A DNA stretch of 36,824 nt from an uncultured Acidimicrobiaceae bacterium (GTDB lineage Bacteria; Actinomycetota; Acidimicrobiia; Acidimicrobiales; Aldehydirespiratoraceae). Each line of letters starts with the position of its first letter. Within the stretch, counting starts at the first letter, position 1. The DNA lies in contig CAJWHS010000017.1 in the NCBI GenBank assembly GCA_913041415.1, positions 1 through 36,824 of the forward strand, written 5' to 3'. Of the stretch, positions 18,180 to 25,851 are shown piece by piece. The position numbers and the translations under genes are program-made. The notes under the pieces were generated by a model that worked only from the letters and a program-made list of their open reading frames with translations, was not told the DNA's origin and did no database searches.

Positions 18180-19286
18180 ATGAGCGACACCTACCGCATC
18201 GTGCGTTCGACCGTGACCGAGGACGGGACGGTCCGCATCGCGATCGACACCGAACCGATGCCCGAACCCGGCCCCGATGGGGTCGTCGTCGCCGTTGAAG
18301 CTGCGCCCATCAACCCATCGGACCTCGGCATGCTCATCGCCGGGGCTGACCCAGAGTCGTTCGCGTCGGTCGACGGTGCGCTTGTCGGGACGTTGAGCCC
18401 GGCGGCCATGGCCATGAACGCCGCCCGCGTCGGACAACCGATGCCGTGCGGCAACGAGGGTGCCGGCACCGTCGTGGCCGCTGGATCGTCACCGGGCGCG
18501 CAGGCGCTGCTCGGTGCGATCGTCTCGGGGGTCAGCGGCTCGATGTACGCCACCCACACGAAACTCTCTCATGTCATGTGCATCCCGGTGCCCAACGGGG
18601 TCGTCGCCGCCGACGCCGCGTCATCGTTCGTCAACCCGCTCACGGCGCTCGGCATGACCGAGACGATGCGTCTCGAAGGGCACTCGGCGATCGTGCACAC
18701 TGCGGCGGCGTCGAACCTCGGCCAGATGCTCAACCGGCTCTGTCAGGCCGACGGCATCCCGCTGGTCAATGTCGTGCGCCGCAACGAGCAGGCCGATCTG
18801 TTGCGGGCTGCAGGTGCCGATCATGTCGTCGTGTCGTCGGCCGACTCCTTTGCGGACGACCTCACCGCAGCGATCACGGCGACGGGAGCCACCATTGCGT
18901 TCGATGCGATCGGCGGTGGGGAGCAGGTCGATGCGCTCCTTGCCTCGATGGAGAGGGCATCGTCGGCTGGGCAGGCGTTCAGCCGCTACGGCTCCGATAC
19001 CCACAAGCAGGTCTACATCTACGGTGGGCTCGACCGGTCGGTCACGACGCTGCGGCGCACGTACGGCATGTCGTGGGGTGTGGGCGGATGGCTCCTCACC
19101 CCGTTCCTCGGTCGGGTCGGCTTCGAGCGCATGGCCGAACTCCAGGCCCGCGTCGCCGCTGAGATCACCACGACGTTCGCATCCGGCTATGCCGACACGA
19201 TTTCGCTCGCCGACATGCTCGATCCAGCTGTGGCGAAGGCCTACTCGGCGCAGGCCACCGGAGAGAAGCACCTGGTCACGCCGTGA
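18180..19286 (+). CDS. MDR-family (quinone oxidoreductase/zinc-type alcohol dehydrogenase-like) oxidoreductase
   Basis: PGPDGVVVAVEAAPINPSDLGML, GNEGAGTVVAAG, SAIVHTAAASNLGQML...LVNVVRRNEQADLLRAAGADHVV; MDR fold. Confidence 0.82.
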   Translation: MSDTYRIVRSTVTEDGTVRIAIDTEPMPEPGPDGVVVAVEAAPINPSDLGMLIAGADPESFASVDGALVGTLSPAAMAMNAARVGQPMPCGNEGAGTVVAAGSSPGAQALLGAIVSGVSGSMYATHTKLSHVMCIPVPNGVVAADAASSFVNPLTALGMTETMRLEGHSAIVHTAAASNLGQMLNRLCQADGIPLVNVVRRNEQADLLRAAGADHVVVSSADSFADDLTAAITATGATIAFDAIGGGEQVDALLASMERASSAGQAFSRYGSDTHKQVYIYGGLDRSVTTLRRTYGMSWGVGGWLLTPFLGRVGFERMAELQARVAAEITTTFASGYADTISLADMLDPAVAKAYSAQATGEKHLVTP

Positions 19287-19334
19287 GCGCCGTCGTGATC
19301 TCTGAACACGGTCGTCTGTCCGTAAGGTCTCCTA

Positions 19335-20765
19335 GTGGCCCCCGACGACGAGACGATTCCAAGACGTGCCTGGATGGCGTTGTTCGTCTCGACGCTCGTC
19401 GTGTTCTTGGCTGTAGTCAACATCTCGTCGGTCAACGTCGCCTTCCCCTCGATCCGGGAGGACTTCGGTTCGACTGATGCCGAACTTAGCTGGATCGTCG
19501 GCGCCTACAATTTGGTTGTCGGTTCGCTGCTGCTCGCAGCTGGGCGGCTTTCCGACAGCCTCGGTCGGCGCCGTGTGTATCTGCCTGGTGTGGCGATCTT
19601 TGCGTTCGGCTCGGTGCTGTGCGCGCTCGCTCCGGGGACGTGGTGGCTCGTCGGTGCCCGCGTCGTGCAGGGCGTCGGTGGCTCAATCACGATGGCGGCC
19701 GGCTTCGCGGTGATGTTGCCGGAGTTCCCACCGGCCCGTCGGTCGACCCCGATCGGCATCGCCGGCGCGGCCGGCGCGCTCGGTGCCGTCGTCGGCCCCG
19801 TCGTTGGTTCGCTGCTTATCGATTTCGTCTCGTGGCGCAGCGTGTTCTGGATCAACGTGCCGCTCTGCTTGCTGGTGATTGCCCTCGGGCCTCGCTACCT
19901 GAGCGAGTCGAAGGATCCCGACGCCACCGGCCATATCGACTGGACGGGTGTCGCCTTCGGCACGGTCGCCGTCGCCTCGATCATGTTCGCCATCGTGCAG
20001 ACCGAGACGTGGGGCCCCGACGCCCGTGTGGTGGGTTTGATCGTCTTCGGCCTCGCCCTCGCCGTCGCACTGATCCGGCGAAGCACCGTGCATCCCGAGC
20101 CGCTCATTGACCTGTCGCTGTTCCGGTTCCGCTCGTTCACGAGCGCCAACATCGGAGGGTTCTTCTACGGCCTCGGCTTCACCGCTGGCGCACTCGTCAG
20201 TTCACTGCTGCTCCAGGACGTGTGGGATCTGCCCGTCCGCGAGGTCGGACTTGCGTTCGCTCCGTCGCCGTTGCTGGCGGCAGCCGTCTCGCCTTACGCG
20301 GGACGTTGGGCCGACCGCATCGGCCATCGCTGGATCCTCTTCACCGGCTGCATGCTTTGCGCAGTCGGCTATGCCAGCTTCAGCTTCGCCTTCACCGAGA
20401 CGGCCGATCCGTGGAGCCGCTACGTGCCGCTCAGCCTCCTCGCCGGTGTCGGCGTCGGCATGACGGTGTCGACGTGGTCGTCGGCCGGTGTCTCCGACGT
20501 ACCGCCGGCCCGCTTTGGCATCGCTGGCGCCACGTTCAACACCCTGCGCAACGGTGCGTACGGCCTCGGCGTTGCGATCGTCGTTGCCCTGATTGCTACT
20601 TCGGGCGATTCGACCACGCTTCTCGGTATCGAGCGGGCGTACGCGTTCATCGCCGTCTGCTACGTCCTCTCGGCGATCTCGGTGGTGTTGACGTTCCCAG
20701 CCGGGTCGGCCCGAGATCGGGCGGCGGCCGTTGCGGCACGCCACGATCGGATGCCACCGGGCTGA
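19335..20765 (+). CDS. MFS transporter, DHA2/EmrB-QacA-like
   Basis: Multiple hydrophobic segments; NVAFPSIREDFGSTDAELSWIVGAYNLVVGSLLLAAGRLSDSLGRRRVYLPG, VVQGVGGSITMAAGFAVM. Confidence 0.88.
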   Translation: MAPDDETIPRRAWMALFVSTLVVFLAVVNISSVNVAFPSIREDFGSTDAELSWIVGAYNLVVGSLLLAAGRLSDSLGRRRVYLPGVAIFAFGSVLCALAPGTWWLVGARVVQGVGGSITMAAGFAVMLPEFPPARRSTPIGIAGAAGALGAVVGPVVGSLLIDFVSWRSVFWINVPLCLLVIALGPRYLSESKDPDATGHIDWTGVAFGTVAVASIMFAIVQTETWGPDARVVGLIVFGLALAVALIRRSTVHPEPLIDLSLFRFRSFTSANIGGFFYGLGFTAGALVSSLLLQDVWDLPVREVGLAFAPSPLLAAAVSPYAGRWADRIGHRWILFTGCMLCAVGYASFSFAFTETADPWSRYVPLSLLAGVGVGMTVSTWSSAGVSDVPPARFGIAGATFNTLRNGAYGLGVAIVVALIATSGDSTTLLGIERAYAFIAVCYVLSAISVVLTFPAGSARDRAAAVAARHDRMPPG

Positions 20766-20789
20766 GTTCGGCGTCTACGGTGGCAGCCG

Positions 20790-21641
20790 ATGACTACCAC
20801 CGTGACGGTCACCGGGACGGGTTGCCCGATCCCTGATGCCGAGCGTGCCGGTCCCGGCGTGCTCGTCGACGTCGACGGGTTGCGGCTTCAGTTCGATGCC
20901 GGCCGCTCGACGGTCCAGCGCCTTGCCGGTGCCGGACTGCCGTTTGCCGAGATCGATGCCGTCTTCATCACGCACCATCACAGCGATCACCTGACCGGGC
21001 TGCAGGACCTCGTCTTGACCCGCTGGGTTATGGCTCGCGGTGAGGTCTGCTCGCCACTTCCGATCGTGGTTCCCGTCGGCCCCGCCGAGTCGTTCGTGCG
21101 CGAGATGCTGCATCCCTGGCGCCACGATCTCGACGTGCGCGCTGCCCACTCGAACCGCAGCGACCCACTCACACTCGACATTGTTCCCTTCGACCTTCCC
21201 GACCAACCGACCGAGGTTTGGCGTCGAGGCGAAGTGCGAGTGCTGGCCGGTCAGGTCCGTCATGAACCCGTCCATCCCGCCGTCGGATTCCGGGTCGAGA
21301 CGCCGGACGGCGTCGTCGCGATCACCGGCGACACGCTCGCGTGCGACGAGGTCGCAGTTCTCGCCGCTGGCGCGGACGTGCTGGTCTACGAGGCAATGCG
21401 GTTCGAGAGGATCCGACAGCGACCGCCACACCTGCAGTTCATCCTCGACTACCATGCAGACACGCCGCTCATCGGTGCGCAGGCCGCCGAACTCGAGGTA
21501 CCGACCCTCGTGCTCACCCACCTGATCCCGCCACCCGAATCCGACGACGACGTCCAGGCGTTCGTCGACGACATCCGCACCGCCGGCTTCGCAGGCGAGT
21601 TGGTTGTCGCCGAGGACCTCTCGCAGGTGACGCTGGGCTGA
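20790..21641 (+). CDS. MBL-fold metallo-hydrolase (RNase Z/arylsulfatase-like)
   Basis: VFITHHHSDHLTGLQDL (HxHxDH), ITGDTLACDEV, LVLTHLIPP. Confidence 0.86.
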   Translation: MTTTVTVTGTGCPIPDAERAGPGVLVDVDGLRLQFDAGRSTVQRLAGAGLPFAEIDAVFITHHHSDHLTGLQDLVLTRWVMARGEVCSPLPIVVPVGPAESFVREMLHPWRHDLDVRAAHSNRSDPLTLDIVPFDLPDQPTEVWRRGEVRVLAGQVRHEPVHPAVGFRVETPDGVVAITGDTLACDEVAVLAAGADVLVYEAMRFERIRQRPPHLQFILDYHADTPLIGAQAAELEVPTLVLTHLIPPPESDDDVQAFVDDIRTAGFAGELVVAEDLSQVTLG

Positions 21642-23066
21642 TCAGCCGACGAGCGGGATCAGCTTTCCGGGGTTGAACAGATTCTGCGGGTCGAGCGCCC
21701 GCTTGACCGTGCGCATCATCTCCCACTCGATGTCCGGCTTTTGGGGCCCGATCCGATCGCGCAGCAAGAGGCCGACGCCGTGCTCGGCCGACAGGGTGCC
21801 GTCGAGCTCGAACACGCGCCGGTCGATCTCGGTGGTTATGGCATCACGGACCTCGAGCCATGGTTCGACTGCCTCGTCGGTGATCGGAAGGATCATCATG
21901 TGGAGGTTGCCGTCACCCACGTGCCCGAAGCCGTAGGCGAGTGCCATGGGGGCGATCTTGGCGGCGGCGTCGAGCACCGACTGCACGAACTCCTTCACCT
22001 TGTCGACCGGCACCGCCGTATCGAGCTTGAGCCCGTGGTGCTGGTGTTCGATGTAGGCCGAGGTCGGTGGGATGTGGTCGCGGATCGCCCAGAGGTTGGC
22101 CTCCTGCTCGGGCGTGCCGGCGACGGCGGCGTCGACGATCAGGCTTGCTTCGGCGCCGGCTTCGAGGAAGGCGGCGATCTGGCCGTCGATCGGGTTGGAG
22201 CTGGCGAGCTTGACGAGCGCGAAGTACTCGGTGTCGGCGTCGAGTGGTTTGACGACATCGAACACGTTGACCACGCGATCGATGGCGACGAGTGGCATCA
22301 ACTCGAACGCCGTCACCGTGCCGGGTGCGTGCTGCTGGGCGAGGTCGAGGAGTGGAGCGAGCGCATCGAGCCCGGTGATCGCGGCGAGCAGCGATGTCTC
22401 GTATGGCGTGGCCGGCCGCAGCTTCAGCACGGCCGAGGTGACAATTCCGAGCGTGCCTTCGCCGCCGATGAAGAGGTGCTTGAGGTCGTAGCCTGACGAG
22501 TCCTTCACGAGGGCGCGACGTCCGTCCCAGATGGTGCCGTCGGCGAGTACCGCTTCGATTCCCATGACGTTGTCTCGCATGTTGCCGTACCGAACGACGT
22601 TGTTGCCGCCAGCGTCGGTTGCGATGCCGCCGCCGATCGATGCCGTGCCGCGAGCTCCCCAGTCGGGGGCGAACACCCGGTTGACCGCCTTTGCGGCGTT
22701 CTGGACGGCTTCGATGGTGACACCAGCCTGAGCCGTGATCGTCGAACGATCAGGGTCGACGGACTCGATCTGGTTGAGACGGGCGAGTGACAAGACGATC
22801 GATGGCCGGTCGGTCGGCGATTCGGTGCCGAACGACAGGCCGGTGTTGCCGCCCTGGGGAACGATCGCCACGTTGTGGGTGGCGCAGATCCGCACGGTGG
22901 CAGCCACACCGGCGGTGTCGGCAGGCCGGACGACGACGGCGTCGTCGGCGGTGCGAAGGTTGCGGGGATCGAACAGGAAGGGGTCGGCGTCGCCGCCGGT
23001 CAGGACGGCGTTGTGGTCGAGCGCCGCCCGGAACTCGTCGACGATGTGATCGGCGGGAACGGTCAT
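21642..23066 (-). CDS. FAD-binding oxidoreductase of the GlcD / D-lactate dehydrogenase family
   Basis: VPQGGNTGLSFGTES, DWGARGTASIGGGIATDAGGNNVVRYGNMRDNVMGIEAVLADGTIWDGRRALVKDSSGYDLKHLFIGGEGTLGIVTSAVLKL, GFGHVGDGNLHMMIL, LDGTLSAEHGVGLLLRD. Confidence 0.92.
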   Translation of the reverse strand: MTVPADHIVDEFRAALDHNAVLTGGDADPFLFDPRNLRTADDAVVVRPADTAGVAATVRICATHNVAIVPQGGNTGLSFGTESPTDRPSIVLSLARLNQIESVDPDRSTITAQAGVTIEAVQNAAKAVNRVFAPDWGARGTASIGGGIATDAGGNNVVRYGNMRDNVMGIEAVLADGTIWDGRRALVKDSSGYDLKHLFIGGEGTLGIVTSAVLKLRPATPYETSLLAAITGLDALAPLLDLAQQHAPGTVTAFELMPLVAIDRVVNVFDVVKPLDADTEYFALVKLASSNPIDGQIAAFLEAGAEASLIVDAAVAGTPEQEANLWAIRDHIPPTSAYIEHQHHGLKLDTAVPVDKVKEFVQSVLDAAAKIAPMALAYGFGHVGDGNLHMMILPITDEAVEPWLEVRDAITTEIDRRVFELDGTLSAEHGVGLLLRDRIGPQKPDIEWEMMRTVKRALDPQNLFNPGKLIPLVG

Positions 23067-23199
23067 GTCAGTTCCAGGCTAGGTGCAGCTGTCCTTCCAG
23101 CACCCCGAGCTTAAGGCTGGTGTCGAGCGGGCGCCGAGAGGAAAGCGCAGGACCATCCTTACCTTAATGCGGTGGTTGGCTGCGGGACGAAGCGACTGA

Positions 23200-23943
23200 T
23201 CAGTCGGACATCTGTTCGGTGATACCAGCAGCGGCGTCGGCCAACTGGATGCCGATGTCGTGGGTCCGGTCGGGGTCGGGGAATCGGTAGGCGGGCCCGT
23301 GGACGTGCAACGCTGCGATCGGGAGTCCCTCACCGTCGCTGATCGCCACTGCCACGGAGTTGATGCCGTCGACTCCCTCCTCATACCCCCACGCATAACC
23401 GAGGCTGCGGACGGCCGAGATGCGTTCGCGGACCTGTTCAGAGTCGACGAGGGTGTAGGCGGTGGTCGCCTCGAGCGGAAGGCGGAGGAACTCGTCGAGC
23501 TCGGCCTCGGACCAGCCCGCCATGATCGCCATCCCCGACGGCACCGACTGGAGGGGAAGGGTCTCGCCGGTCCAGTCGCGGACCATCACATCGGTCTCGG
23601 GGGCGGTATGGTCGAGGTAGTACACATGTCGACCGCGGACGATGCTGAGGCCGGCGGCCTCGCCGAGATCCTCACTGAGTGAGAGCAGCCAGGGTCGGAC
23701 GGTTGCGAGGAGGTTGCGGCCGGGTTCAGTGGCGCCTGCGATGTCGAGCAGACCTTGGCCAAGTCGGTACTCGCCGCCCTGCTCGACCTGGGTGACCGCG
23801 CCCTCGGCCTCAAGGGCAGAGAGGAGTCGGGCGACCGTCGATTTCGGAAGATCGATCTGCTCCGCGAGTTCGGTTACCCCGAATGGCCCGGTGGCCAGGG
23901 CCCGAAGTACGGCGAACGCTCGCTCGATCGACTGTACGGCCAT
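23200..23943 (-). CDS. IclR-family transcriptional regulator
   Basis: MAVQSIERAFAVLRALATGPFGVTELAEQIDLPKSTVARLLSALEAEGAV...LGQGLLDIA and IclR effector domain (EEGVDGINSVAVAISDGEGLPIAALHVHGPAYRF). ORF track start at 24117 is over-extended. Confidence 0.93.
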   Translation of the reverse strand: MAVQSIERAFAVLRALATGPFGVTELAEQIDLPKSTVARLLSALEAEGAVTQVEQGGEYRLGQGLLDIAGATEPGRNLLATVRPWLLSLSEDLGEAAGLSIVRGRHVYYLDHTAPETDVMVRDWTGETLPLQSVPSGMAIMAGWSEAELDEFLRLPLEATTAYTLVDSEQVRERISAVRSLGYAWGYEEGVDGINSVAVAISDGEGLPIAALHVHGPAYRFPDPDRTHDIGIQLADAAAGITEQMSD

Positions 23944-23955
23944 GTTCGTCAGGGT

Positions 23956-23990
23956 ATCCCGCTGCGCGGAACCGTTCCGTATCGTGGAAC
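23956..23990. promoter_or_regulatory. Tandem predicted IclR-type operator upstream of iclR (autoregulation)
   Basis: ATCCCGCTGCGCGGAAC (23956-23972, left half degenerate) + C + GTTCCGTATCGTGGAAC (23974-23990); 18-bp period; 12 bp from the iclR ATG. Confidence 0.65.
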
Positions 23991-24007
23991 GACAACAGTG
24001 GTGATGC

Positions 24008-25714
24008 TCAGCGGTCGACGCTGATGGTCTCGACGAGTCGATCCGCGATGGCCAAGATGCTGACGCGCTCGGTTTCCGCGGTTGCCCGAGGCGTGTACTC
24101 GACCTCGCCGTCGGCAAACGCCTTCGGGCCGAAGGTGACCCGATGTGGGATGCCGATGAGTTCGGCGTCGGCGAACTTCACGCCCGCGCGAGCGTCGCGG
24201 TCGTCGATGATGACGTCGACGCCTCGCTGGGTCAGTTCGGCGTAGAGCGCCTCGGCCCCGGCGACGGATGCTTCGTCCTTGACCGAAACGATCGTGATGA
24301 CGGCCTCGAACGGCGCCACCGAGGTCGGCCAGATCATGCCGGCGTCGTCGTGGTGGGTCTCGACAATCGTGGCGATCGCCCGCTCGACACCGATGCCGTA
24401 GCTGCCCATCACGATCGGATGCTGGGTGCCCTCGGGGTCGAGCACCGTGGCCCCCATCGCTTCGGCGTATTTCGTGCCGAGCTTGAAAATGTGGCCGGCC
24501 TCGATGCAACGGACGATCTCGATCGGGGTGCTGCACATCGGGCATGCCTCGCCGATGCTGACCTCGCGCAAGTCGGCCCACTCGTCGACCGCAATGTCTC
24601 GCTCGACGGAGACGCCGGTGTAGTGCCAGTCGTCCTCGTTGGCGCCGGTGGTGAGGCCGGATCGGCCCAAGAGCGAGTGGTCGGCGATGATCCGCAATTC
24701 CTCGACCCCGACCGCACCGAGCGAGCCGGGCATCGCCCCGAGGTTCTCGTGGGCTTCCTCCGGCGTGGCCGGCCTGAGGTCGATCGCGCCGGAGGTGTCC
24801 AGAAGTTTCTGGAGGTTTAGCTGATGGTCGCCGCGCAAGAGTGCGAGCGTGACCTGGCCATCGAGCACCATCACCATGGTCTTGATCTGGTGTTCGGCGG
24901 GCGCGCCACCGTCGATCTCCTCCAGCGCCTTGATTGTGCGCACACCCGGTGTCGGGAAACGCTCGAGTTCGGGGATGCCGCGATCGGTCACTTCAGGCAG
25001 GGTCGACGTGGCCCGCTCGATGTTGGCGGCGTAATCGCAGTTGGAACAGATGACGACATCGTCCTCGCCGGCGGGGGAGGGGACCATGAACTCTGTCGAG
25101 CCGGAACCGCCCATGGCGCCGGAGCTGGCGTCGACCGGCACGGCGGGCAGGCCCATGCGGTCGAACATCGCAATGTAGGCGGCATGGTGTTTGTCGAACG
25201 CCGTATCGAGGCCGGCCTGGTCGAGATCGAGCGAGTAGGCGTCCTTCATCGTGAATTCGCGCACTCGGAGCAAGCCGCTCTTGGGTCGGGGCTCGTCACG
25301 GAACTTGGTGTGCATCTGGTACCAGATCTGAGGGAGCGCCTTGTAGGAAGTGACCTCCTGGGCGAGGTGGGCGAACACCTCCTCCTCGGTCATGCCGAGT
25401 GCGTTCTCGGCTCCCTTGCGGTCGGTCACGCGGAACATCTCGTCGCCCATGACCTCCCAGCGGCCCGACTTCTTCCAGAGTGAGGCGGGGTGCATCGTGG
25501 GCAGCTGGAATTCTTGACCGTCGATGGCATCCATCTCCTCACGGATGATCTCGGCGACCTTGCGAAAGACCCGCCACCCCAGCGGCAGCATCGAGTAGTG
25601 GCCGGCGTGCAATTGGCGGATGAAGCCGCCGCGGATCAGCAGCCTATGACTTGCGGCTTCAGCATCGGCGGGAGCATCGCGAAGCGTGGGGGTGTGGAAG
25701 TTCGACCAGCGCAT
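24008..25714 (-). CDS. proS: Prolyl-tRNA synthetase
   Basis: MRWSNFHTPTLRDAPADAEAASHRLLIRGGFIRQLHAGHYSMLPLGWRVFRKVAEIIREEMDAIDGQEF, EEVFAHLAQEVTSYKALPQIWYQMHTKFRDEPRPKSGLLRVREFTMKDAYSL, GSYGIGVERAIATIVE. Start trimmed from 26047. Confidence 0.96.
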   Translation of the reverse strand: MRWSNFHTPTLRDAPADAEAASHRLLIRGGFIRQLHAGHYSMLPLGWRVFRKVAEIIREEMDAIDGQEFQLPTMHPASLWKKSGRWEVMGDEMFRVTDRKGAENALGMTEEEVFAHLAQEVTSYKALPQIWYQMHTKFRDEPRPKSGLLRVREFTMKDAYSLDLDQAGLDTAFDKHHAAYIAMFDRMGLPAVPVDASSGAMGGSGSTEFMVPSPAGEDDVVICSNCDYAANIERATSTLPEVTDRGIPELERFPTPGVRTIKALEEIDGGAPAEHQIKTMVMVLDGQVTLALLRGDHQLNLQKLLDTSGAIDLRPATPEEAHENLGAMPGSLGAVGVEELRIIADHSLLGRSGLTTGANEDDWHYTGVSVERDIAVDEWADLREVSIGEACPMCSTPIEIVRCIEAGHIFKLGTKYAEAMGATVLDPEGTQHPIVMGSYGIGVERAIATIVETHHDDAGMIWPTSVAPFEAVITIVSVKDEASVAGAEALYAELTQRGVDVIIDDRDARAGVKFADAELIGIPHRVTFGPKAFADGEVEYTPRATAETERVSILAIADRLVETISVDR

Positions 25715-25816
25715 GGGTGTGAACGGTACCGTTCCGCGAGGCGACCCGGGGCGGAGTTCGGCCGCAAACGAGGTCGTTAGCCTGGAGCCAAAAAGGGCCG
25801 TTCGTCGTTCCCAGTC

Positions 25817-25851
25817 GTTCCACGATCCGGTACTGTTCCGCCTCGTGGGAA
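25817..25851. promoter_or_regulatory. Tandem predicted IclR-type operator at the start of the formate dehydrogenase gene
   Basis: GTTCCACGATCCGGTAC (25817-25833) + T + GTTCCGCCTCGTGGGAA (25835-25851); 18-bp period; overlaps the likely GTG start. Confidence 0.6.

Noticed and set aside
23046-23100. GGAACGGTCATGTCAGTTCC as another IclR-type operator near 23055-23080
   Set aside because: Half-sites are outward facing with wrong spacing and overlap the start of the FAD-oxidase gene; it does not fit the 17-bp/18-bp-period pattern.
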